Positions 45,960 to 56,690 of a DNA stretch of 64,000 nucleotides are shown here, piece by piece; within the stretch, counting starts at the first letter, position 1, and each line of letters starts with the position of its first letter. Where the stretch lies: positions 434,001-498,000 of the forward strand of contig BDSI01000050.1 of NCBI GenBank assembly GCA_003117195.1. The letters are read 5' to 3'. The notes under the pieces were generated by a model, which was not told the origin of the DNA, ran no database searches, and was given only the letters and a program-made list of their open reading frames with translations. Position numbers and translations under genes: made by a program. The stretch comes from Eudorina sp. 2006-703-Eu-15. Its lineage: Eukaryota; Chlorophyta; Chlorophyceae; Chlamydomonadales; Volvocaceae.

Positions 45960-48900
45960 ACGATGTTGATGATGAAGACGATGACGCTGCTGACGATAAC
46001 GCGAGGGAGCTCGTCTGCATCTGGAATATGCGTTCGGCCTGTCGGAGCAGCTGCGGCGGCGCCGGGACGCCCGAGGTGGCGGAGCAGGACAGAGCGTAGG
46101 TGACCTGGCGGGGCGACATCAGCGGCGCCGCCGCGTCGACGAGCTGTACGGCAAGGTCCAACGCCGTCGGCATGCGGTTGGGCCGGCGGCCCGTCGCCGC
46201 CGCCGCCGCCTGCGGATGGATGGCCGGGTCGTCCTGCGCGGTACGGTATTGACCCTGGTACGACGCCGCGTCAGCGTGGTCATCGTCATCGCCATCCTCC
46301 GCGGCAACGGCGGCGGCGGTGGAGCTGTGGTGGTGCCCCGCCGGCGACGGCGGCTCCCCGCGCAGCTTGGAGATGCCGTGCAGTGCGGCGAGGAGCGTCT
46401 GCGGGACATCATCCGCAAGCGGAGATACAAAGGAAGATAGTAAGGGTAGGGGGCCCTAGGGTAGGGGAGAGGAGAGCGAAAGGTGCTGGTCGGGATGTGG
46501 GTGGGGTAAAAAAGAGGTGGGAGGAGGAACGGGCCTCTCCCCTCTCGGGCGATTCGGTACACCGTACTGCCGTACATGGTCGTACAGCCGTACACAATGA
46601 CGAGCGAATCCACGAGAGCAACAGCAGCCTCAGCAGCCTCAGCTCAGGGACCAGACCCCAACAAAAGCGCCATTGGGTTGGTTGGTCGCCGTTGGCCGTT
46701 GGTGCCGTATGAGATGCCGTACCGGAACGGTTAGGTCAGGTTTGCGCAGGACCTCGACCACTTCCGCCTCACGGATCAGCACCCAGTCGGGGGGCGGCGC
46801 GGTTGGGTGCCGCTGCAGCTGCCGGGGGGTGCTTGTTGGCGATGCGGACGGTGATGGGGGTGCTGATGGTGGGTGCAAGGGGCCCACGACGGAGGGTGCT
46901 GACGGCGACGGCGACGGCGAGTGTGAGGCCAGGGGCGAGGAGCACGTCGCCGACGGCTCCAGGGGCCCCACCACATTGATGCCCAGCGCGTTCAGGTGCC
47001 GTGCAATCTGTACGTCGTACGGTGTTTTGGGGCGGATTGCGTTAGTGCCAAGCGGAATCAGGTCGGGTTCAGAGCGGCGGGGTGTCGGATGACGGCCTGT
47101 GGTACGGCAACAGTACGGAACGATACCTCCCTTGGGCTCCCCACATGTTGGCCTGCTGATCGGGACAGACCCATGGGACAACCGTCCCCGACCATCCGAC
47201 GTAGCCACACACCCCGTCCGCACCTCACGTACCAAACCCCCCGGGGCCCGGTCCGACCGGCCATTCCCTCCCTCCCTCCTTGCCTCCGTTCCTCCCTCCC
47301 TTCTCCGCCCGGCCGCACGACCCTCTCACCATCAATCGGTGCAGCCAGTCGCATTCGGACTGCCGCCGCTGAGCCTGCACATCCAGTCCAGGCCGAGTGC
47401 GGTCGGGTCAGGGCACATTGACGGGCGCATTGACGAGTGCATCGGCCATGGAAACAAGCGCAGCGCCCGACCCCCCTGGAGGGAAGACATCGCCCGAGCG
47501 ACCCCCCTGGAGGGAAGACTGCGCCCGAAACCCACCTGCTGGGCCAGTAGCTGGACGAGCTCGGAGTCGCGCGTAAGGCCCGCGGCGACACACGCCTGCG
47601 ACCGACCCACGGGTCACGGTACGGCGGGTGGGAGGTGAGGAAGGATGATGTGTCAGGTGACGGCTGCGGTTGTCGCAGAAGGCGTCAAAAAGGGCAACAA
47701 CCAACTGAAAATGCTCGTACCCACGTGCGGCAAGGAAGTGCTGCGACGGTTGGTTTGTACGGCACCGGCCAATGGGCCGTTGCAGCAACGGTGTCCACGG
47801 CCCCAGCCTGCTTCTCTCTTTCTCACCACATCACGAACAACCAACAACCAACCAACACAAGAGCACACACATTTCTGTTACACCCCACCCCCGGTGGTGG
47901 GCTCTTTTTCTAAACATGCTAGCGGTGGTGCGGTCGACATGTTTTGGTTTCCACTTGCGCAGTTCGCCGCCTCTAGGGTAAGTGGTGTATCCTGCCTTTG
48001 GGTGGTTGGGGCGGGCTTCTCGGTAGGCACACAAAGCACATACACGCACACACACTTTTACGCCCGTGCCTGCCTGCTTAAATAACTCACTTTTACGCCC
48101 GTGCATGTCACGCACTCCTGTTCTGCGGTATTTTATTAAGGATGTTACAGCGGACCCCGCGGGTCATCGGTGACAGCCAACGGCAACAGCCGAGGCTTCC
48201 TCACCATACACTGCCTAAACGAACTGGCGCCACCATGCCTGCCTAAGCAACACATCCCCCTTATTTCACACACACACACACGCACCTTCACACACACATC
48301 ATACACATGTAATCAGACAAACCCCCACCTGCAAGCCGTAGCCGATCTGCAGGTCCTCCGCCGCGGGCTGCCGCCTCCAGGTCGCCCCGGACTGCGGCGG
48401 CGGATGCTGCTGTTCCTCCGCCGGCTGCGACTGCGGCTGCCGTTCGCGTTCTGCGAGGCCTGCAGCGGCTGCCGCCTCGGCCCCGCCAGCCGAGGTGACG
48501 GCGCCGCCGTGGGCAGCAGCAGCGGCAGCAGCAGGCGCAGCCGCAGCCGCGGCGACCGGCCCGTCTTGAGGCCCAGCACCGGTGGGTTGGTGCTGCTGTC
48601 TGGATTTGGGCTGCTGCAGGGACTCCCGAAGTAACCGTGCCACGCGGTTCGATATCGCCGAGACCACCTATCGGACGCGTCAGCGGCGGGTCAGTGGCGG
48701 GTCAGTGGCGGGTCAGTGGCGGGTCAGTGGCGGGTCAGTGGCGGGTCAGTGGCGGGTCAGTGGCGGTCAGTGGCGGGTCAGTGGCGGGTCAGTGGCGGGT
48801 CAGTGGCGGGTCAGTGGCGGGTCAGTGGCGGGTCAGTGGCGGGTCAGTGGCGGGTCAGTGGCGGGTCAGTGGCGGGTCAGTGGCGGGTCAGTGGCGGGTC

Positions 48901-51900
48901 AGTGGCGGGTCAGTGGCGGGTCAGTGGCGGGTCAGTGGCGGGTCAGTGGCGGGTCAGTGGCGGGTCAGTGGCGGGTCAGTGGCGGGTCAGTGGCGGGTCA
49001 GTGGCGGGTCAGTGGCGGGTCATTGGTGGTTCGGGGCGTTTGTTGCTGCTTCGACAAGCCGTCCCCTTCACGCGTCCATGTCTCATTCCGCCGCGTCTCG
49101 TCCTCTCGTACGTCTCCTACCAGCAGTACATCCCGCAACTGCACCGAGTACAGCACCAAGCATCGTGGGTTTCGACCCCTTCACCCGGCCAACAGAATCG
49201 GTTGGGGACAGCCCAACAGCCCTGACGCGCATCATCTAGCTCAAGCCGCCATTGTCCCAGCACAGCACAGCACACCACGCCCGAAGGGGACCGACACGCT
49301 GCCGTACTGCTGCTGCAGTACGACATTACGGTACGCACCGAGGGCTCCGCGCCCGTCAAGCCCGCCGCTCGTAGCAGCACCGTCCCCGCGAAGACGCTGC
49401 TCGTCCGCTCCAAGCTGTCCGGCAGCGACGAGTGGTGGATGAGCTGCTCCATGAACAGCGGCTCCGGGTTGCCCGCCTGCGCCCCATGGGGGACATGGGG
49501 GGTCGAGGACGACGGGGTGGGGCAGGGCCGTCCTGGTGGACCGAGGATGTGATGTGGGCCCATCTTCGGCACTCGAAGCAACGGATATGTGTATAATCAG
49601 CAGCATCCGATGCACCCGACTCTCGACGCTCGACATTCGACGCTCGACACTACTCGTCGCTGGATATTCGACAATCAATCAATTACCTGAAACAGGATTC
49701 GGGGCCTCTTGACGCGGAGCTTGCTGACCCCGGTTTGGCCAAAACCCCGGAACGCATCTGCCTTCTTATTCGCTGTATGCCGCTCGCCTCGTGTCTAGGT
49801 AAGAGACCCTCGTGTGCGTCGTGGGCCCAATCGCAGCAGCCCGCACCCTTCAAAAACTCCCCAAGGCAGAACCCCCTTAGGGAGAAACTCCCCCTTAGGG
49901 AGACGACGGCGCGTCAGCGCAACCGCCCACCTCCAAAAGTCCGATAACCAGCGGTGGCAGCCCGTCCCCCCCCAGCTCCCTGCCCAGCAGCGGCTTCGCC
50001 GCCGCCGCCAGCGCCCGGTACACCGACGGCCTCGCGACGTTCAGATGCCGTAGTGCCGTACAAATGTACGTCATGCTGCGGGCGTCGGCCTCGAACTCGC
50101 TCGACGGGGCGCCGTCACCCGGTTTGCCGGCGGCGGCATTAGCGCCCGGGGCCCGCTGCCTGCGGTCCCCAGGTCCGCCACTGCTTCCCCCGCCGCCGCC
50201 GCCACCGCCGCCGCCGCCGCCTCCATTCCCCCGGACCCGGCACAGCCTGTCGTACAGTGACATCAACTTGTCCTCCAGGCAATCCAGCAGCGCCTCCGAG
50301 AGGGCGCGACCAACGGCGTCGTCGCTGAGTAGGCTGCGGCCGCGCGGCGTCCACGTCAGCGCGTGCAGGATGTACGACAGTTCCTGGAGCTCCAGGCGGG
50401 GCGCCGCCGCCAGCAGATCCGCCTGAAGACGACTCCGCAGCTCCGGCGAAGGCTCCTCAACGGCGGCGGGGCCGCAGTCGCCAACTTGGGCTCCTGCATC
50501 GGCGATGGCGGCGGCGGCTGCTCCGTCCGCAGCCGCGACGCCATCCCTGGATCCCCTCAGCCGTACCGCCCGGCGATTCGCCTGGACGAGCTTGCAGTAC
50601 TGGAGTGCGGCAGTGGTGACCTGCAGCGCGGCCATGGCAGGGCAGGGCATGGCGACGAAGCGCACCGGCACCGGGCAGCATCACACTCGGGCATCCCTGG
50701 TGATAAGTACATTGCACGTGTTGCAGGTAGATGAACGGGTGGATACCACGGGCCTGGGCGGTCCGGGCGGGCTTCTCAATGTGCACACTGCATTTTGCGT
50801 TCTCGCGCACTCCTGCCTTGCCGGCGAACGAACACACGGGCACACAGGCGCGCAGGCATGCGGACACACAGACAGACAAGGGCCCCTCCCACGGTGCCAC
50901 AGACCCACGTGTCCCTAGAATTTTAAATCTACCAAATTCAAATCCCCCTAAAAACCTTGTATCGAGCCCGCCCACCAGCCATGACGGCAGCTGGTTGGGC
51001 ACAGCGTCCAGAATGCGCTGCAGCTCCGACAAACTGGCCGCCGTCCGCAGCCTGGGAACCAGGCCGGCCGCCGCCGACTCCGCCGCCGCCGCCCCATCCC
51101 GCGGCGACTTCCGCTGCGCATCGCCCTCAGCCCGACCGGGGCGGCTTAGGCCGCGGCTGGCGGCATCACGGCGACTGACGCCCTTGTCGCCGTCGCCGCC
51201 ACCGCTGCCGCCGTTCCGACGCCAGCCCTGGTCTGCCCCAGGTCCCCAGGTCTGCCCCCGGCCCGGTCGCGACCGATGACCGCCATCCGTGTCCCGCGCA
51301 CGTGCTCGATCTTGATCTCCTCGATCTCCGCCCCAGCCACGGCCAAGATCTGGTTGTGGCCGTACATCATCCCGGGAGCTGGGACGACTCTGCGCATCGC
51401 CGCGGGGGGACGATCCGCGTCGCCGGTCCGGCTGGGACCCCTCCGGCCGGTCGTGCGCGGCGGGCGCGTCGTCGTCATCAGGGGGGCTGTCACCGCGGCG
51501 GCGGCGGGTGTGGCGCTGCCAAGCGCTGAAGGAGCGAAGGTGGAGGATTGGACACGTCGCCGCTTGCTGTGCGAAGTCCACTGCAGGCTGTGGGGCCGGC
51601 GCACCAGCAGCTTGGACGCCCGACCATGCCCGCCATGTCCGCATCGGGTCCGGAAAAGCATCCGGAGGAACGATCGGGCGCACATCACGGCAGGTTATGG
51701 CTGTTGTGACGCTGTTTGCATGGATGCCGGCTGGCAACAGTTCTGACCGGGTGGCGAGGCCAACCGACGCAGCCGCAGGTGTGATGCTGTGGACATAGAA
51801 GAGGTCACCGAACAGCTCGCTGCACCGAGCTCGTGAGCTTAAGCCGAAACGTGTCGACCGGAGTCGCTTAAGGGCCCGCGCTACCGCATCGCTGCAAGGG

Positions 51901-51947
51901 CCAGCAAGCCGTATCATAGATGAAGTTGTTGCTTCATGAAATGTCAC
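45478..51947 (-). CDS. Large helical-repeat-like protein, probably organelle-targeted (OPR/FASTK-like?)
   Basis: Exons are 51947-50976, 50620-49931, 49761-49687, 49476-49339, 48667-48329, 47595-47536, 47374-47330, 47007-46723 and 46398-45478. Every intron is phase 0 and the total is 1,174 residues. The N-terminus (MIRLAGPCSDAVARALKRL) is basic and Ser/Ala-rich, like a transit peptide; Met11 is an alternative start. Repeated helix patterns appear: LSELQRILDAVPNQL, LQELSYILHALTW, ARSMTYICTALRHLN and PRQVTYALSCSATSG. They resemble the helical hairpins of organelle RNA-binding OPR or FASTK-type proteins, but no signature domain was proven. Long low-complexity inserts (Arg/Asp/Gly-rich, poly-Gly, poly-Ala, Ser-rich) separate them. 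An extra exon may start at 47740 (HFLAARGYEHFQL). The function of organelle RNA processing is inference. Confidence 0.65.
48685..49022 (+). repeat. 11-bp minisatellite in intron 4 of the helical-repeat gene
   Basis: About 30 copies of GTGGCGGGTCA, with one 10-bp variant near 48763-48773. The unit length is not a multiple of three, yet no stop codon occurs in the plus frames, so open frames across it are artefacts. Confidence 0.95.
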
Positions 51948-52579
51948 AGCGCTTCCGCCGTTCCGCGGATACAGTGTAAATGTGTAACGATACGTAATGT
52001 TTCCATCTCCTATAATACAGTTGCAGTCGTTGGTCAGTTGACACTAGGTGTCGTTTGCTTCAGCAGTGTGACACACTGACACTCCATACGAGGTAGCAAG
52101 CGTCTAAAGTGGATTGTGATTGATCAGAACCGCACCTATCCCTTCGACCGTAAGACATAAGACGTCCATAAACCATATTATGCATGCATACCGTACGAGA
52201 CCAGCCGTCTCACTCAATAACAACTTGGGAAGCCGTAATGCATTATGCAGATGATAGGCGAACGGACAGGTTTTCTTGAAAATGTTTCCTTTTCCACGAA
52301 TGTTTTGACCAGCGAACTCTGCGCAGACTCTTCCGGTACATTCCGTAAGGATAATAGTTCTGGTGCATAGCCTGCTCCGTACTGCAAATTGTGGTTGGAT
52401 ATTGTGAAAGAGGCATTGGTTATTCAGGATGGGCAAGCCTATCGCCGACACTCGCTGTATCGCGACAGTAAGTGATGAATTGCTTACTGGACATGCTTTA
52501 ATCATTGATCGTGTTTTCGTGTGCTCACTGCGATGACCTGTCTTCGCAGAATCGGCAGAGTTGCCGGGGCAGCTGCGTT
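51948..52579. other. Divergent intergenic region between two genes
   Basis: The interval separates the start of the helical-repeat gene (-) from the start of the membrane-protein gene (+) and so should contain both promoters. No clear TATA box was assigned. No coding sequence was seen. Confidence 0.5.
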
Positions 52580-55500
52580 ATGCGTATGCTCTTGGCTGCG
52601 GCCCTGTATCTTTCTATCTGCCAGGTGTCTTTTGCACGCAGCTTGCCCCAACTGGCGGATTATTGTCCACCCGGTGAGACGCCTTCACACGGTGTCAGCA
52701 TTCAACCCCGTTCCCACCCCTTGAAATCCCGTCCCTTGGAATCTCATCTAATCTCTGCATACCGGCATGAGTTTGGGGAAGGCTCTGGCATTGGATCGGA
52801 TTCCGGTGCGACGTCATTACTTGTTCTTGCTCGCGTGGACCCCGTTTAATTGCGCAACAACTGAAAACGTTCGACATATAGATTACCATGTCATTATGGC
52901 AAATCTCGGGCATGGCTACTTCCTGTCTGGTAAACCCTAACTACGCGAGCGTGCGTTCGCACCGCTTTACGCCACCCTTTGCAGAGCCCGCGACAGGTAA
53001 CCTTACCTTCAAATCGATGGACAGTACGCACTCGTCATGCGCACCTTCCGCGCGTGACGTCGTGGGTCAGGCCGTGTTCCAATGCTGGCAGCAGTTCATC
53101 ATTGACGTGAACGGCTGTCAGGTGTGTGCTCGGCGGGGAGCGCCGTGTCGTCGTGTTCGTTCAGATTCTGCGGACCGGAAGCCCGCTCCGCCCTTTCTCA
53201 TGCAACGAACGCCCGCAACCTGAGCCATATGGGCGGGTGGCTCGCCTGTACGCGGCCGTCCCGCGCAGCGCTGCGTGTGAGTGTATTTAGGCACTGCAGT
53301 CATTTTTTAAAGGTGTGCAGTTGTGTTTGCCTTGTACGGCACCAGGTGACGATGCGTACGACAGGGGATCGAGTGGTGGGACCTGGGAAGCTGCCCTGTC
53401 GCATGTTCGGTCTGTCGGGCAATCTGACAGGTAGGGATGGGGTGGGATGGGATGGGGCGAGGTGCAGGGATGGGGCGAGGTGCGCTGAGGTTGGTGGGGT
53501 AGTTTCCGACCGCTGGGGGATAGAAAGCCGTAAACGAAACCCATTACGAGCCCCGTCACACCCAGCACGAGCGGGGGACGGGCGGGAGACGACCGATGGC
53601 TATCTGGCGCGCGGGGACGTGTGCTTGCGTGGCATGGGCTGTGTGGCTAGGGGCGCCTGTCCAGCTGCCCGTCCATTAATGCACACGGCGCAGCGGGCAT
53701 TGCGGGTGACCCGGGGCAGGCCGCCAGCTGATGAGGAGGACATCGATGTGCGGGTGGGCGATGGTGGGTCCAACGCGCAACGCGTTGGATCGCAAGGTCC
53801 CTGGGGTTGAGGCAATAGTAGCGGCTGCGGCAGCAGCGGCTGCGGCAGCAGCGACTGCTTCAGTAGCGGCTGTGGCAGGTGCGACTGACTCGTAAATCGT
53901 ATGCGGCAGTGGCTGAGGCTGGTCTAGGGCCCCGGCGCGCGGTGCTCTCCCTCCCAGGTTAAAGCACCGGCAGCCGAGCCCTTCATCCCTGATGGTGCCT
54001 CCAGTTCTCATGAACTGAGGATTGGATGTCCAACCTCCGCCCCACCGGACGTCTGCAGGTGAAGGCGTGGAGGCAGCGATGCGGGCCGATGTGGACGGGC
54101 CCGCGCTCCTCGCATACTACAGTAGGGAACCTGAGGTGCGTACGGCATCTTTGAGTCTCTTTGCGTCGTGCCGTACTTGTGCTGCTGCTGTTGCTGCTGC
54201 GGGTCTGCTCGGTCCGCCCCGTGGTGTCGTACCTTCCAGCGGCGCGGGCAGCTGGGTGCGCCCTCGACTGTCTCCGTACTTTCACTCACGGGGCCCCGGG
54301 GTGTCCCGTGGGTCGGGTCACATGAGGGTCCCGCCGCCGGGTTTCGGAGCTGCGGGGATGCACCCCTGAGCAACCCGCGCTCGGGCAGGCAGCGCGTTTG
54401 CCGTCCAAGCGACCCACGGGTCATCCCAAGGGTCGCAATCAGCACCTCCAAAATCCTCCTGGACTTCCTCACGCGTGCCCCTCGCCGTGTGCGAATCAAA
54501 CCCGGTGCGGCCCCACAGGCGGTGGCGGCATTGAGATACAACTCATCACCCCAGCTCGTACGGGGCATCTGGGACTTCATGCTGGCCTTCACGGGCGACC
54601 AGCGGTTCAGCGACAACTCATGTGGGTCGCCCCGCGATCGCGCTCTCTCGCGCGCACGGCGGTACGGCCGTACCGCCGTACACAGGCGCGGCACAGCGCA
54701 CGTGGGTGTCAGATCGCCTCACCGTGATTCGGTGGTTGGTCCGGGGCTCCCGCCAAAGTGCCGTACTCCGTACTTGGATCGTGACGGATGTTTGCTAAGT
54801 AATATCGTGCGCGATATCGTGCACGCAGGGATTGAGCGGGAAGCCGGCGCCGAGCCGCAGCGGCGGCCGCAGCACACGGAGGAGGAGGCCATGGCCCTCG
54901 TCCTGGGCGAGCAGTCGGCAGATGTAGACGCAGGACCGCAGCTGCAGGGCGGCGAACACGACGGCGACGACAACGGAGACGACGACCTGCGCACGGATGC
55001 TGCGGGGGCGCGGCTGCGCCGGCAGCAGCGACACCGTAACCGCCGCCTGGCGGCAGCTTCGGGGGCGTCTTCGGGCAGCAGCCAGCTGGGGGGCTCTCAC
55101 GGGCTGGGCAGCAGCAGCCGCCATGGCCCCATGCGGGTGTACCGCACGTCGGAGACCCGGGTGGTGGTCAAGGCACCCACCGGCTGCAAGTACCGGTACA
55201 CGGTGCGTCGACGTGGCAGGCCCGCCGTGCGGGGAAATGACGTGTGGTGGGGGCAGTGACGTGTGCTGTGCAGCGATGTGCGGAGTTGTTGGCACGTGGC
55301 CTGGTATTCATACGTGCTGCGCAACCCGTACACTGAACCCTGCACCCTCGCTCTGCACACCGGCCCCTCACCGACCCGCCCGTGTGGCCCCTCTTCACGT
55401 CCCCCACCCCTCTCCTCGGCTGCCCTCCCGCGCACTGCGCCCCACCCCCGTTTGCAACTTTGCAACAATTTATATAGACTCGTTACCACCTCTTGCACAA

Positions 55501-56690
55501 ATACCGCCGCCACCACCACTGGTTTCCCTCGCGAAACGCACTGCGCCGCCCTTCCGCCGCCCCGGGGTAGACATAAAAATGTCTATCAATTTCCCATACC
55601 TCCACCTCCCCCCAACATGGACACACCGCCCCCCGGTGCGCATCAGGTGAACCCGTCCTCCCACGTGTTTGAGGCGCCCGACCGCCCGCGGGCCCACGTG
55701 GAGCTGCGGACCATCTGGATGGTGGTGGCCAGCCTGAGTGTGGTGCTCACTGTGGTGGGTCTGGGCATCTGCACCTACTTGTCCCACCGTCACGCCGAGT
55801 ACGTGTCGAGCTACTGGGAGTACCAGGCGGTCAAGGTGGGTGCAGGGGGTGGACGGGGTGGAATCGGAATCGGAGGGGAGATAACTAGGGGAGGGGGGAG
55901 CAGTGCGGAAGGGGGAAGGGGTAGGGGGGAGGGCGGAGGGGGGTGGAGGGGGCAGGGCGGAGGGGGCAGGGGGTAGGGGGGAGGCGGCAGGGACACCTCG
56001 GTTGAGGCACAAACACAGATTGCCCCGTTTGCTTATCCTTGCCACTTTGCGGTTTCCTTCCGAAGCGAAAGACATCCATACAAGTACGCGGGGGCCACCA
56101 CTGCACGGCTGCGCATTGTACGATAAGATGTTCCGTACAAGTACGGCGCACAGATCAGATGGGCGTCCCGGATGCAGCTTACTTATGCCCCCGTACTAAT
56201 TCCCCCGCAGGACCAACTGGGATCCGAGCTCCCGCACCCCACCTACGTCCGGCTCTTTGGCGAGCCGCCGAAGACCGCGGCCGCCGCGGCAGCGGCCATC
56301 TCCGCAGCCACGGCAGCCGTCGCCGCGAGCAGGGCCCGCGCCCCCGCCTCCGCCACGACGCCCGCAGCCGCACCCCCGCGGCCGCCGCAGCTGTCCCCCG
56401 CCGTTCAGCAGAGCTCCGGCGCCGCCCGCTGCGCGGACCCGGGGGAGGCGGCCGTGGTCGGAGCCGGGGAGCCCGACGGCATCAGCTCCCGCAGCACCAG
56501 CAGCGCCAACGGCAGCGAGCTGGGAGAGACCGCCGACGCCGCCATACAGGCCTCGGAAGCCGCAGATAATGCCGCGGGTACAACCGCCGCGGGCTCGACC
56601 GCGGCACAGCCGGGCGCTCACACGGACACGGCTGTGCACTCGGCCATGGACGCGCCGGCGCCCATCGCGGACGCCGGGGGGTTAAATTAA
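52580..56690 (+). CDS. Signal-peptide, single-span membrane protein of unknown family
   Basis: Exons are 52580-52673, 52985-53121, 53346-53430, 54059-54135, 54519-54621, 54829-55202, 55647-55835 and 56211-56690. Phases agree and give 512 residues. The start MRMLLAAALYLSICQVSFA is a secretion signal. The outer part has scattered cysteines (YCPPEPATG, SSCAPSARDV, VFQCWQQF, VNGCQ) and NLT/NSS glycosylation sequons, then a charged linker. A membrane span (IWMVVASLSVVLTVVGLGI) lies near residues 313-335, and a long Ala/Ser-rich cytoplasmic tail ends at a TAA. Exon 3 ends at GTAGGG and exon 5 at GTGGGT; the acceptors of exons 4 and 5 are the least certain. I do not recognise the family. A receptor-like or adhesion role would be a guess. 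No TGTAA is seen before 58826. Confidence 0.65.

Noticed and set aside
47645..47740. Possible extra exon of the helical-repeat gene (HFLAARGYEHFQL, then VVALFDAFCDN)
   Set aside because: A good phase-0 acceptor is present, but no convincing donor follows, so it was left out of the model.
40563..49022. Regularly spaced repeats that could suggest a CRISPR array
   Set aside because: The repeats are directly adjacent with no unique spacers, and the genome is clearly eukaryotic with introns.
48582..49442. Open frames with GQWRVSGGSV-type repeats
   Set aside because: They arise from an 11-bp minisatellite without stop codons, inside an intron of a gene on the opposite strand.
52521..52724. Alternative start MLTAMTCLRRIGRVAG in another frame upstream of the membrane-protein gene
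   Set aside because: Only the frame starting at 52580 gives a signal peptide and a phase that joins the following exons.
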